A program made the position numbers and the translations under genes. From positions 1 to 30,755 of the forward strand of contig CAYFIY010000016.1 in assembly GCA_964343275.1 (NCBI GenBank): a stretch of 30,755 nucleotides of DNA, given 5' to 3'. This DNA comes from Hadarchaeum sp964343275. Its GTDB lineage: Archaea; Hadarchaeota; Hadarchaeia; Hadarchaeales; Hadarchaeaceae. The notes below the pieces were generated by a model. The model did not search any database, was not told where the DNA came from, and was given only the letters and a program-made list of their open reading frames with translations. Numbering within the stretch: position 1 is the first letter of the stretch; each line of letters starts with the position of its first letter. Positions 16,925 through 25,873 of this stretch are shown in pieces.

Positions 16925-17821
16925 ATGCAGGTTTTTCCAAACTTTACCGCGATTTCTCTGAAGGATAAGCAGTTGGTCGAGTTACTTCTTCAAAAGGAAC
17001 AACCTATCATTTCTGAGATGACTTTCGGTAATATGTACACCTGGCGTAAGACAGAACTTGTAGAGGTTGCATCGCTCGAAAACTCTCTCGTCTTCAGGGG
17101 GAAACGGAAAAATCAGGTAGCCTTCTACTCTCCTCCGGTTGGTAAAGATGACAAGGTTTCCGTGACAAATATTTTGATTGAACATTCTCTTGCGGAAGGC
17201 TTTCCGTTTTTAATGAAGGGCATAGTTGAGCCACTCAGCTCAAAATTGGCCAAGGAGGGTCTCACCCCAATGCCAGAACGGGATAATTGGGATTATGTTT
17301 ACTTGACGGAGGACCTCGCAAAACTATCGAGTCCAAAATATTACAGTAAACGAAAGGAAATAAAGAAGTTTGAATCGAAATACAAACATGAGTATGTGAA
17401 GATCACTCCGTCAATTATTCCACAATGCATAAAGTTACAGGAGCAGTGGTGCTTTGCTAAAGATTGCAACGATTCTCCTGGTCTGAGAGAAGAAAACTTT
17501 ACCATCCTCGATGCGTTACAAGATTTTGATAAAATTGGGTTATCCGGCGGTGCCGTTTTCGTAGATGGAAATTTGTCGGCCTTCACGATTGGAGAGATGC
17601 TAAACAGTCAAACCTGGGCTACTCATTTTGAAAAGGCAAGTCCCGACATCAGGGGACTCTATCAATATATCAACCAGAAGTTTGCACGTGATCTCTTACC
17701 CAATTATGGTTTTATCAATAGGGAACAGGATTTGGGACAAAACGGGTTGCGGGCGGCAAAAACTAGTTATCGTCCTCACCACATGGTCGAAAAGAGTTTC
17801 TTGATGATGAAGGAGAGCTAG
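16925..17821 (+). CDS. DUF2156 protein (phosphatidylglycerol lysyltransferase C-terminal-like)
   Basis: A 298-residue protein of the DUF2156 family, a double GNAT-like fold also found in MprF-type lysyltransferases. Typical parts are SEMTFGNMYTWRK near the N-terminus, YVYLTEDLAKL-S-SPKYYSKRKEIKKF in the middle, and FINREQDLGQNGLRAAKTSY near the C-terminus. No membrane segment is present, so this is a soluble cytoplasmic member. Bacterial relatives are poorly characterised, and the substrate is unknown. I chose ATG 16925, preceded by GGAAGG, over the upstream in-frame GTG 16865, because the AT-rich promoter-like stretch lies between them. Divergent from the shikimate operon and convergent with a GNAT gene six bases away. 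Its stop is TAG. Confidence 0.8.
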   Translation: MQVFPNFTAISLKDKQLVELLLQKEQPIISEMTFGNMYTWRKTELVEVASLENSLVFRGKRKNQVAFYSPPVGKDDKVSVTNILIEHSLAEGFPFLMKGIVEPLSSKLAKEGLTPMPERDNWDYVYLTEDLAKLSSPKYYSKRKEIKKFESKYKHEYVKITPSIIPQCIKLQEQWCFAKDCNDSPGLREENFTILDALQDFDKIGLSGGAVFVDGNLSAFTIGEMLNSQTWATHFEKASPDIRGLYQYINQKFARDLLPNYGFINREQDLGQNGLRAAKTSYRPHHMVEKSFLMMKES

Positions 17822-17827
17822 AAAGAC

Positions 17828-18337
17828 CTACACGAGAAACTTTTCGAGCACAACTTCGTTGTGATATCGGTCGTCTATTTTCACTTGTTTTATCCACTTT
17901 CCAACTGGTTTGAATCCAAGCTTTTTATAAAATTTCAGTCCTTCAATATTGTCCTCGAACACCCAAATGACTATTTTTTCGTATCCTTTTTTCTTGGCCC
18001 AATTAAATGTTCGAGCAGCCAGATCCGTACCTATCCTCATTTTCCTGTAATCTTTAAACAAAAAAGTTCCCATTGTGGCCACATGCATGTTAGCTCTCAT
18101 ACCTCCTGGGAATTGCTCCACGAATTGAAACCCAACTATTTTTCCATCCAACTCAGCGATGAATATGGTCTCGTTTGGAGCCATGGATTTTAGGTACTGC
18201 CTACCTTGCCTTTCAGACATTTTCAAAAAAGTTGTGTATTTCTTTTCTTCCACAACTGAGTTTATTATCTTGATTATCTTTCTCGCGTCTATCAACCTTA
18301 GGGGTCTAATTTTTAGATGCTTTGTCTTTTTAAGCAC
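17828..18337 (-). CDS. GNAT-family N-acetyltransferase
   Basis: A 169-residue single-domain acetyltransferase. It has the acetyl-CoA-binding motif region RKMRIGTDLAARTFNWAKKKG (motif A), preceded by a beta strand with MGTFLF and followed by WVFEDNIEGLKFYKKLGF (motif B), the standard GNAT end. The start is GTG at 18337, with GAGGTGAG four bases upstream. The substrate cannot be told from sequence. Transcribed toward the DUF2156 gene, from the divergent region shared with aroA. Its stop is TAG. Confidence 0.85.
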   Translation of the reverse strand: MLKKTKHLKIRPLRLIDARKIIKIINSVVEEKKYTTFLKMSERQGRQYLKSMAPNETIFIAELDGKIVGFQFVEQFPGGMRANMHVATMGTFLFKDYRKMRIGTDLAARTFNWAKKKGYEKIVIWVFEDNIEGLKFYKKLGFKPVGKWIKQVKIDDRYHNEVVLEKFLV

Positions 18338-18432
18338 AGTCTCACCTCACCTATCAATTCTTCAGCCGCAGATTATCATCTAGGTGATATTGAAATAAGC
18401 CTTATTATTTTATATCAGTCCTAAAGGATAGC

Positions 18433-18440
18433 GTTTAAAG
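18433..18440 (+). promoter_or_regulatory. TATA box of aroA
   Basis: GTTTAAAG lies about 33 bases before the aroA ATG, leaving a leader of only a few bases. A minus-strand AT box near 18399-18414 probably serves the GNAT gene. Confidence 0.4.
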
Positions 18441-18468
18441 TTTTGACGAAGATGGAAAAAGCGAGACA

Positions 18469-19758
18469 ATGAAGCTGTTAAAAATAAGACCGTCCAAGAT
18501 CTCTGGCGAGGTCATTGCCCCTCCTTCCAAATCATATACCCATCGAGCTTTCATGATTGCCCTACTGGCTAAGGGAGAAAGTAGGATCAAAAGCCCTCTC
18601 ATCGGATACGACACCCTCGCAACTATAGATGGAATTAAAGCTCTAGGTGCTGAGTTCGTCCATAGCGAAGACGTTTGGATAGTAAGAGGCACGGGTGGGA
18701 GAATCAAACCCAACACAGACGTCATCGACACGCGTAACTCCGGGACAACAATGCGATTATTGAGTGCAATCGCTTCCCTTTCGCCAAAAGCCATACGTCT
18801 AGCCGGCGATGAGTCAACTATGAAGCGTCCAATGGGTCCTCTGGTCGAGGCGCTTCAAGGTTTAGGCGCTAAAACAAGGTGCGAAGGCGTAGAGGGTAGA
18901 CCCCCCGTGGTCGTTGGTGGGGGTCTAGTCGGGGGCGATGTGGAAATAACTGGCGGCGTGAGTTCCCAATTCATCTCCGCGTTGTTATTAGCCACGCCTT
19001 ATGCTAAAGACGACGTTAAGCTAACGGTGACAGAAGAGCCGCGGTCGAAACCTTATGTCGCGATAACTTTGGAGCTGTTGGAATTAGCTGGTGCAAAGAT
19101 AAGCCGCAACAGAAAACTCACAGAGTTTGATATTAAAGGCGGACAAACACTTTGTCCAATAGATATGACCGTCCCTGGAGACTTCTCCTCAGCCGCCTTT
19201 TTACTGGTCGGGGCAGCCCTAACCGCATCGACCGTACGAGTGAAAAATCTGGATGTTAGAGGTGTTCAAGGAGATAGGCGAATTATTGAGCTCCTGAAAG
19301 AGTTCGGTGCGGATGTAAAAATTAGCGGGACAACCGTAGAAGTATTCGGTGAAGGAGATCTGAGCGGAATCGAAGCCGATTGCGCTGACAACCCAGATCT
19401 CGTTCCAATTCTTGCCGTCTTGGGTTCTGTGTCAGATGGACGGACAAGGTTGCTTAATATACCGCATTTGAGGCTCAAAGAGACGGATAGGTTACGCGCA
19501 CTATCTTGGGGTTTACAGAGGCTAGGGGCAGAGGTCGAAGAGCTACCGGATGAACTCAAGATTAATGGAGTGAAAATAATCAAAGGCGCTAGGCTCACCT
19601 CGTATGGTGATCATAGAATGGCAATGGCATTTGCTGTGGCTGGGCTCATAGCACGTGGCGAAACCACTGTGGACGGGGCGGAAAGTATCCCTGTGTCGTA
19701 TCCTAGTTTTGTAGAAGATATGCAAAAACTCGGGGCTAAGATTGAACTGGTTGAATAG
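18469..19758 (+). CDS. aroA: 3-Phosphoshikimate 1-carboxyvinyltransferase (EPSP synthase)
   Basis: A 429-residue enzyme joining PEP to shikimate-3-phosphate, of normal length. Motifs: APPSKSYTHRAFM (Lys, Ser and Arg for shikimate phosphate), NSGTTMRLLSA, GDESTMKRPMGP, GGVSSQFISALL, DNPDLVPILAV and LKETDRLRAL, with SYGDHRMAMA near the end. It is monocistronic and divergent from the GNAT gene, away from the rest of the pathway on the other strand. Shikimate kinase and chorismate synthase are not in the window. Its stop is TAG. Confidence 0.97.
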   Translation: MKLLKIRPSKISGEVIAPPSKSYTHRAFMIALLAKGESRIKSPLIGYDTLATIDGIKALGAEFVHSEDVWIVRGTGGRIKPNTDVIDTRNSGTTMRLLSAIASLSPKAIRLAGDESTMKRPMGPLVEALQGLGAKTRCEGVEGRPPVVVGGGLVGGDVEITGGVSSQFISALLLATPYAKDDVKLTVTEEPRSKPYVAITLELLELAGAKISRNRKLTEFDIKGGQTLCPIDMTVPGDFSSAAFLLVGAALTASTVRVKNLDVRGVQGDRRIIELLKEFGADVKISGTTVEVFGEGDLSGIEADCADNPDLVPILAVLGSVSDGRTRLLNIPHLRLKETDRLRALSWGLQRLGAEVEELPDELKINGVKIIKGARLTSYGDHRMAMAFAVAGLIARGETTVDGAESIPVSYPSFVEDMQKLGAKIELVE

Positions 19759-20367
19759 GCCATCGAGAAAATATTGAATTATTTCCCTATGTCAATTGAA
19801 AATCATGGAACGCGGGGATATAGAATAGTGAGTGAATGAAAGGGAACGCTACAACTAGACTAATGGGAAGAGCATCTTCAGCTTTGATGAGTTGAATATC
19901 TTTAAACTGATCATGACTACTGTCCATGTATCAACGGCGTTAGCTTCAAAATACAACGGTATCAAGTTTACATCTCCCAGCGAAACTAAGTATGTCGCGT
20001 CGTTGCTGTAGGGAATCAAAAAGTATGGAATCAAGTCTTACGCATTTATTAATGTCCCGAATATCCACTTATGTTTGAGATTTCTCAAGAAATACTATAT
20101 CTTCAGCCATATCCCGACGCTTGACAAGGCTAAAGACCCATTGAATAAATGTCCCCACACCGTGAATCCCCGGGTGATATATAGTCAGTAAGGTTGGAAG
20201 TTGGAGCCAATAATTAATGATAGTAGACGTTCTAAAATCACGATAGAGAAATATATGACAAGTATCGCGTATGCACCAAAAGTTATTCTCGAAAACAATT
20301 TTTGCCCCACGATCATCTCTCCATCATATCATTAAAACACTTGCGAGAATCTGAACAGGATCAGAAC
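19759..20367. other. Gene-free stretch between aroA and cofE
   Basis: A 609-base stretch without an intact gene. Part of it (19859-20335) stays in one plus-strand frame with only two internal stops and looks like a decayed gene, described separately. I see no RNA gene, repeat or terminator with certainty in the rest. Confidence 0.5.
19859..20335 (+). pseudogene. Possible decayed gene of unknown family
   Basis: One frame runs about 158 codons with only two internal stops (TAG at 20009, TAA at 20189), far fewer than expected in DNA this AT-rich. The translation is Lys/Ile/Tyr-rich like real genes nearby: KYNGIKFTSPSETKYVASLL before the TAG, GIKKYGIKSYAFINVPNIHL after it, and EPIINDSRRSKITIEKYM after the TAA. 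An ATG at 19913 is the likely old start if not earlier. I do not recognise the family. Readthrough of TAG is unlikely because TAG is an ordinary stop in many neighbours. Confidence 0.35.
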
Positions 20368-21105
20368 CTAGCCTAAGTAGAGACATTGGTTTTTAGAAAT
20401 TTTAGGAGAAATCTTTTGCCTTTCGGTCAGTTTTATTTCGACATTCCGGATAACGACCACGGGGACTCTTTCGCCATCCTCGCCCATCGCTAGTTGTGCT
20501 GCGGTTGCCAACTGGTCTGCAATTGCACGGAAAGTTATTCTAAGGGTGTTGCCGTAGATGTCCATCTTTCCTCTGCAGTCTATTACTGGCTTTATTCCGG
20601 CCACTCCTATAGCCTGACCAACCGTCCCGAGCCTCAGTGGGTGTACCACACTGTCAGATATTATCAACCCAATTCTTTCTTTTTTTCCACTTGTTAACTT
20701 TCCCAGTATCTCATTAGCAACTCTGTCGGGTTTCACAGGCATGAGTATCGCGTGTCCCTTTGGAGCGTTTGATAGATCCGCACCGGCGTTTGCGCAAATT
20801 AAACCGTGCTTAATAGTCAGAACTGCACCTTTGCACACGTTCAATATCTTATCTGCTTCGCGAATGACTAGTTCAACGAACTCGGGAGATTGGCCGCTTT
20901 TCGATGATATTTCCTTTGCCCGGGAAGATGGAATAATTTTATCTAATTGCCTGAACCTCCCTTGAGCCGTGGCCACAGCTTTCGAGGCTATCACCACCAC
21001 ATCTCCCTCACGAAGTCCTCCAATCTTCCTAATCGCTTTTAGGATTATCGATGTGAGATCGTCGCCAGGTTTAATTAATGGCAAGTTGAACCCATAAATA
21101 CGCAA
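20368..21105 (-). CDS. cofE: Coenzyme F420-0:L-glutamate ligase
   Basis: A 245-residue GTP-dependent ligase adding glutamates to F420-0. Family motifs: IYGFNLPLIKPGDDL at the start, REGDVVVIASKAVATAQGR, GLICANAGADLSN, LIISDSVVHPLRLGTVGQAIG and RAIADQLATAAQLAMG. I chose TTG 21105: GGGGTGA lies four bases before it and contains the TGA stop of the upstream gene, and the protein then begins at the conserved RIYG. The in-frame ATG 21141 would add 12 residues overlapping the upstream gene. F420 is a hydride carrier in methanogens and other archaea, so its presence supports C1 or redox metabolism. Its stop is TAG. Confidence 0.92.
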   Translation of the reverse strand: MRIYGFNLPLIKPGDDLTSIILKAIRKIGGLREGDVVVIASKAVATAQGRFRQLDKIIPSSRAKEISSKSGQSPEFVELVIREADKILNVCKGAVLTIKHGLICANAGADLSNAPKGHAILMPVKPDRVANEILGKLTSGKKERIGLIISDSVVHPLRLGTVGQAIGVAGIKPVIDCRGKMDIYGNTLRITFRAIADQLATAAQLAMGEDGERVPVVVIRNVEIKLTERQKISPKISKNQCLYLG

Positions 21106-21109
21106 AGAT

Positions 21110-22036
21110 TCACCCCTTCGGTCCCCTGATTGCTTCTGCAATCAGCGCTGCCTGAAGTGTTTCCAACGGATCATGAGTTCTCAACACATGGGCGCCGTTC
21201 AGGACGGATATTGCGGCTGCGGCTAGAGAACCAAAAAGGCGATTTTCCGGATTTGGTAAATTTAATATTTCTCCTATGAAGGATTTCCTGGAGATGCTGA
21301 CGCATATCGGGGAACCAATTTTAAGTTCTCTGATCCTTGCTAATATTCCCAGATCCACATATGTCGCGATGCTGTAGTTACGACCATCAAGTTTACTGTT
21401 TACACGCGAACCCAAACGTGCGAGCCTCCCGGGCCAGTGACCGATAGCCGGATCGATAGTAACTCGATTGAGGGAAATGTGATGTTCGCGGCAGATTTCG
21501 ATACTTTTTTTCAGCGCGCTCTTAATCTCACTTATGTTGAACACATCTCCCGGAGTTTTCTTTGTGGCCATGAGTATCGTCGAGCATCCTGCTTCGGCTA
21601 TAAAATCTGCCATCCGGACATCTGCCTTCAACCCACTTATGTCGTTAATGATTGACGCACCGGCTTCGATTGCTGCTCTCGCAATATCTGAATTTTGTGT
21701 GTCCACCGAAATCGGCGCATCGATTTTCTTTGACATGGCTTTTATGGCTGTAATTAACAAACGCAACTCTTTTTCAGGTAGCATCGTTTTCGAAGTTGGA
21801 CCTGTGCTCATTGCTCCTATGTCAATGATATCAGCTCCTTCCCTTAGCATCTTAACTCCTCTCCGTACGGCATTGCTAGGTTTACGAACAAATGATCCTC
21901 TATAGAAAGTGTCTTCGCTGAGGTTGATGGTCCCTACGATGGCCACCGGTTTCTCGTCTCCAACTTCTACCGCTCCAAGCAGTGCTTTGACCAACTGAAC
22001 ACCGAATGAACTAAATGCTAGATGAATTAAAACCAT
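21110..22036 (-). CDS. Dihydropteroate synthase-like pterin-binding protein
   Basis: A 308-residue TIM-barrel protein. The DHPS active-site residues are all recognisable: Asn in GTINLSEDTF, Asp in PISVDTQNSD, Asn in ASIINDISGL, Asp in TIDPAIGH, Lys in SISRKSFIGE and Arg in LRTHDP. The loop usually reading GFGK is GHWPG here, and ADIIDIGAMSTGPTSK replaces GGESTRPG, so it is a divergent archaeal form. It may serve folate or methanopterin synthesis, or bind a pterin for another purpose. It has about 20-25 extra N-terminal residues relative to typical DHPS; a later start is possible. It overlaps the ribosome-binding site of cofE, so the two cofactor genes form an operon. Confidence 0.85.
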   Translation of the reverse strand: MVLIHLAFSSFGVQLVKALLGAVEVGDEKPVAIVGTINLSEDTFYRGSFVRKPSNAVRRGVKMLREGADIIDIGAMSTGPTSKTMLPEKELRLLITAIKAMSKKIDAPISVDTQNSDIARAAIEAGASIINDISGLKADVRMADFIAEAGCSTILMATKKTPGDVFNISEIKSALKKSIEICREHHISLNRVTIDPAIGHWPGRLARLGSRVNSKLDGRNYSIATYVDLGILARIRELKIGSPICVSISRKSFIGEILNLPNPENRLFGSLAAAAISVLNGAHVLRTHDPLETLQAALIAEAIRGPKG

Positions 22037-22094
22037 GACTTGAAAAAGGTTATTACTAATTGAAGCGGAGCCGTTGTTGAGTTTGGGAGGTCGT

Positions 22095-24011
22095 TTAGCC
22101 TTCCGCTAGCCCGAAATTTTCTGGGGAGATATAATCACCAAATTTTTCTTGAAATTCGATCAATCTCTTTTTTTGTTCTTCGAGGACCTTGAACAATATC
22201 TTCGGCGCGTTCGGCACTTTTTCCGAATAAATTTTTGCAATCCTGTCTATCTTTTCTAGTTGTTCCGGAATTCTCAGCTTAAACTGTCTTGTATACTGGT
22301 CTTTGGTGTAATCTACATTAAGGACTTCTTTAAATATAATCTTTAGATCTTCGTATCTGGGGATTAGTCCAGTCGGATTTTTTAATGCCTTGACTTCTTT
22401 GTGAGATCTAAGTTCCATCCACTTGAGCCAAACTGCTTTGTCCAGCTTGGTGTTCAGAAATCTATTATTTTCCTTCAAGAAGTAGTTGACGGAGAAGATG
22501 GGCGGAGGGTTAGTCAGTTTTTCTCCGAACTTCAAATGACTTTCAATATATTTAGATAACGTAATTGATAAAAAGTCGAGGTTTGCCATCGGGTTGAACT
22601 CTCTCGTCCCTTCCTTACCCAAGACTGCTGCAGTGGATTCGGACTCCAAGGACGCGCCTTTAGTTATCGTTCCGTGGATCCAATCGAAAGATTCCTCTAC
22701 AGGTACTGAGATATCTGAGTCTCTTCCTCCATAGATAATGCCGCCGACCTCCACGCCATCGGGATCGTCTATTTTTGAATCCAAATTATCTATGATGTCC
22801 ATGCTGAGCGTGAGTCTGGCGTTTTTGTGAGAGGGTGGGATTTCCTTTCCATTTTCATCTTTTTTCATCAGAAACCACTCTCCCGAGTAGTTCCTTCCTT
22901 TCTCTGGAACTGCTCCGTCCTTTCCCAACCAGTAGACGTCCCCATCGTTGGTAACCAGAACATTCGAGAGGATTATTTCTCCCGGGCTGTGGAGATTTTT
23001 CCAGAGTATTGGATCGTCTTTTGAGTTAATTCCTTGGATTATCCCGAACATCCCTCTTTCCACGTTCACGGCTCGAATTCTGCAGTTTTTCTCCCTCAGA
23101 TATGATATATCATCGCCAACTATGGTCTCTCCCACCATCATCGATGTTGATGTTTTTCCACAGAGTGAGGGAAACGCCCCAGTTAAATAAGTGACCCTCC
23201 CATTTGGACCGCATATGCCCATGATAAACATGTGTTCGCACAACCAGCCCTCTTCGGATGCCCTCCTTATCGCGAGGCGCATCGATAGCTTCTTAAGCCC
23301 AATGGTATTACCACCGTACTGCGTGTTGACGCTATACACAGTCTCATCTGGGAGGTCTACGTAAATTCTACGTTTATCGATGTTTTTGCTCACCGCGTGC
23401 TCGAGCTCGCCCTCGGAATGTACTACCTTGAATAATTTCGTGTTCCTACCCAGTCGTTTGAACTCGTCATAACCCTGTCTGTATAGGAGGTTCTCGCTGT
23501 GCGCCACGTAAGGCGAATCCGTGAGTTGGACGGCTAGAATGGTGAATTCTGAATTGGTCGGGCCAAGGCAATAAAATAGCACATAGAGCAGTTTTCCTTT
23601 CATGATGTCTTTCAGGATGGAGTGGACTTCTTGTAGTCCCTTTTCTCTTTCAATTTGCCCCAGGCTATCTCCTCCTGCAAGCTGCGCTAGGCCTAGATCC
23701 ACTCCTTCTGGAAGGAGCAACCTAGTGTTTTTTCTATCCCTTGCCTGATCGTAAAAGCCATCAAAGTGAAGTGAATGTCCCTCTACGAGTAGTTTTTCCT
23801 CCTCGCCGGTTTTTATTGCTTCTTCCCGTATGTAGTGGATATCATCTTCAGAGCCTGTATTGATAAAGACCTTATCGGGATTACAAATTTCAGCGTATTT
23901 TGCCACAAACTTCTTAAGAGCCGGGTTATCTATGGCCTCGAGCTTTTTAAGATTTAAATCGTCTAATCTTTTTTCCAAAATATTATTATTCTCATTTTTA
24001 TTGATTTCCAT
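22095..24011 (-). CDS. pckG: GTP-dependent phosphoenolpyruvate carboxykinase
   Basis: A 638-residue GTP-type PEPCK interconverting oxaloacetate and PEP for gluconeogenesis. The kinase P-loop is AFPSLCGKTSTSMM with the characteristic reactive Cys; VGDDISYLRE follows, then NVERGMFGIIQGIN. Other family parts are ARLTLSMDII, GGIIYGGRDSD and PIFSVNYFLKEN in the GTP-binding region. I chose ATG 24011 with AAGGTG upstream; ATG 24068 would add 19 Cys-rich residues and lies at the presumed promoter. A pair of direct repeats lies upstream at 24095-24136. Confidence 0.95.
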   Translation of the reverse strand: MEINKNENNNILEKRLDDLNLKKLEAIDNPALKKFVAKYAEICNPDKVFINTGSEDDIHYIREEAIKTGEEEKLLVEGHSLHFDGFYDQARDRKNTRLLLPEGVDLGLAQLAGGDSLGQIEREKGLQEVHSILKDIMKGKLLYVLFYCLGPTNSEFTILAVQLTDSPYVAHSENLLYRQGYDEFKRLGRNTKLFKVVHSEGELEHAVSKNIDKRRIYVDLPDETVYSVNTQYGGNTIGLKKLSMRLAIRRASEEGWLCEHMFIMGICGPNGRVTYLTGAFPSLCGKTSTSMMVGETIVGDDISYLREKNCRIRAVNVERGMFGIIQGINSKDDPILWKNLHSPGEIILSNVLVTNDGDVYWLGKDGAVPEKGRNYSGEWFLMKKDENGKEIPPSHKNARLTLSMDIIDNLDSKIDDPDGVEVGGIIYGGRDSDISVPVEESFDWIHGTITKGASLESESTAAVLGKEGTREFNPMANLDFLSITLSKYIESHLKFGEKLTNPPPIFSVNYFLKENNRFLNTKLDKAVWLKWMELRSHKEVKALKNPTGLIPRYEDLKIIFKEVLNVDYTKDQYTRQFKLRIPEQLEKIDRIAKIYSEKVPNAPKILFKVLEEQKKRLIEFQEKFGDYISPENFGLAEG

Positions 24012-24094
24012 ATTCACGCACACCTTACAGAAGAAATTAGAACATTTAAGTTTTGCGTATTTTCGCATGTGCTATGTGTCCACCTAAACGTTTC

Positions 24095-24136
24095 TTCACC
24101 GAAATGTAACTCGTTGATTCACCGGAATTAGAACTC
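24095..24136. repeat. Tandem imperfect direct repeat upstream of pckG
   Basis: TTCACCGAAATGTAACTC (24095-24112) and TTCACCGGAATTAGAACTC (24118-24136) repeat with a 23-base period. They lie between the elp3 stop and the presumed pckG promoter, on the upstream side of pckG, where an activator or repressor site would be expected. Confidence 0.45.
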
Positions 24137-24174
24137 ATTTAGCTATTACTGAAATGAACATAAAAAAAAGATGG

Positions 24175-25770
24175 TTATTTTATATTTTTTACCATGTATG
24201 GCCCTTCACGAGCGTAGCCAAAACGCCGATAATAGTTCCTCGTGCCTATTCCCGACAGCACCACAACTTTGCTTGCGTCGAACTCTTGTTGGGATATTCG
24301 TTCTGCTTCTTGCAGGAGACGTTCGCCCCAGCCCCGGTGTTGCCACTCACTCTTTCCAGCCTCTCTACCGACCTCTACCAAAGGGCCATAAACGTGCAAC
24401 TCTCGCACGAGCATGGTGCTGCCATTTTTGGCTTCTACACGATGGGCTTTACTAGAAGGTTGTCTTAATCTGAGGAGCCCGATTAATATGTCCTTCTTCA
24501 CATCTTCAATTGACAGGAACAATTCCACACCATCGGAGGTATGATACCTTTCAACCATAAGTTCTATGTCGCTATAATTGGGCACTATTTTTGTTTTATA
24601 ATGTATATGACCGACTTCTCGACATCTAATACATCGGCAACTGGCGCCTTCTAGCTTGAGATGTTTTTGGACCAAGGTTCTAAGGTCGCCTCGTTTGACA
24701 CCATCGGCTATTAAGTTGGAAGGGATGTCGCGCTGAATTCTATGGATTCTAATCCATTTGGGAACGATCTTTTTCACTTCTGATATAAGTTTCACGATCT
24801 GTTCGTCAGGATATGGCGTATACTCCCCACGTTTCCAGATCTCGTGAAGCTTCGTTCCCGGCATAACAAGCGTGGGGTAAATTTTGAGTGCATCGGGTTT
24901 ATAATGGATATCTTGGAAAATGGTTTTAAACATTTCTAGATCACGATCGTAGTTTGAACCTGGTAGTCCGGGCATCATATGGTAAGTCACGGCGAATCCC
25001 GCGTCTTTTGCTATCCGCGTCGCGTCGACGACGTCTTTTATAGTGTGATCCCTTCTAACCACTTTGTAAACATCTCCATAAACACTTTGCACCCCCAACT
25101 CAACTCTAGTTGTCCCCAACCGGAGCATCAAATCCACGTGGGGCTCCTTGCACCAATCTGGTCTGGTCTCAAGGACGATGTCGCTGTTTCGAATTGTTGC
25201 ATTTTCAGCTTCCGATTGTGCTTTTTCGATACTATCCGCGTTAGAGTCAGATATTGCGTTCAAACACTTTGTCACGAACCACTCTAGATATCTAGTTGGG
25301 CAAGCTGTTAGGGTGCCTCCGAAGATTATCAACTCGACCTTGTCAACGTTATGTCCAATCGCTCGGAGCTGTTCGATTCGACCTTTAACTTGAGCATATG
25401 GGTCATAGTTGTGTTGAAGTGCTCTTGCAGCAGCAGGCTCTTTTCCGGTGTATGACTGGGGAGTGTTATGGTTAGGGCCGCCAGGGCAATAGATGCAAGG
25501 TTCGTCTTTTGGGCAAGGAAATGGCTTGGACATAACCGTAATGACAGAGACCCCCGAAATTGAACGCACGGGCTTAAGTCTGAGTAGCTTAACTATCTTC
25601 GTTTTCTCCTCAGGTTTAGCAGCAGCTAAAAGTTCCGAGTTGGTAGGCAGGCTTGCTAGACCAAATTCACGGCAGGCTAAAATTTTGGCTTGTGATAGGT
25701 CTAGAGCGTTTTTTAATTCTCCGGATATTATCCTGTTCAATATTATCCGGTGGACTTGGGCTTCAACCAT
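24175..25770 (-). CDS. elp3: Elp3-type tRNA uridine-34 carboxymethyl-forming acetyltransferase
   Basis: A 531-residue stand-alone archaeal Elp3, making cm5U-type modification at tRNA wobble uridine. The radical-SAM cluster motif is CPKDEPCIYCPGGP (about residues 83-96), followed by TGKEPAAARALQHNYDPY. The core continues with FGGTLTACP, ETRPDWC, TRVELGVQSVYGDVY and YHMMPGLPGSNYDRD. A Cys-rich SCRCIRCREVG segment precedes the C-terminal GNAT domain (QHRGWGERLLQEAE, then NYYRRFGY). I chose ATG 25770 over 25830 because TATAAA at 25805-25810 would give a nearly leaderless transcript there and the extra 20 residues are not family-like. Confidence 0.95.
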   Translation of the reverse strand: MVEAQVHRIILNRIISGELKNALDLSQAKILACREFGLASLPTNSELLAAAKPEEKTKIVKLLRLKPVRSISGVSVITVMSKPFPCPKDEPCIYCPGGPNHNTPQSYTGKEPAAARALQHNYDPYAQVKGRIEQLRAIGHNVDKVELIIFGGTLTACPTRYLEWFVTKCLNAISDSNADSIEKAQSEAENATIRNSDIVLETRPDWCKEPHVDLMLRLGTTRVELGVQSVYGDVYKVVRRDHTIKDVVDATRIAKDAGFAVTYHMMPGLPGSNYDRDLEMFKTIFQDIHYKPDALKIYPTLVMPGTKLHEIWKRGEYTPYPDEQIVKLISEVKKIVPKWIRIHRIQRDIPSNLIADGVKRGDLRTLVQKHLKLEGASCRCIRCREVGHIHYKTKIVPNYSDIELMVERYHTSDGVELFLSIEDVKKDILIGLLRLRQPSSKAHRVEAKNGSTMLVRELHVYGPLVEVGREAGKSEWQHRGWGERLLQEAERISQQEFDASKVVVLSGIGTRNYYRRFGYAREGPYMVKNIK

Positions 25771-25804
25771 AGTTACAGCCAGTATAATCTGTTGTATTAT
25801 AAGT

Positions 25805-25810
25805 TTTATA
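25805..25810 (-). promoter_or_regulatory. TATA box of elp3
   Basis: TATAAA on the minus strand about 37 bases before the chosen ATG, leaving a leader of about ten bases. It helps exclude the upstream ATG at 25830. Confidence 0.4.
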
Positions 25811-25873
25811 CATCCGTGTTGCTTTTTCATGTAAAATTTTTTATTGGCATCATCAACGATATTTTTGGCAAAT

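Noticed and set aside
20009..20011. TAG within a coding-like frame as a pyrrolysine codon
   Set aside because: The frame also has a TAA further on, matches no methyltransferase, and TAG is an ordinary stop in many neighbours.
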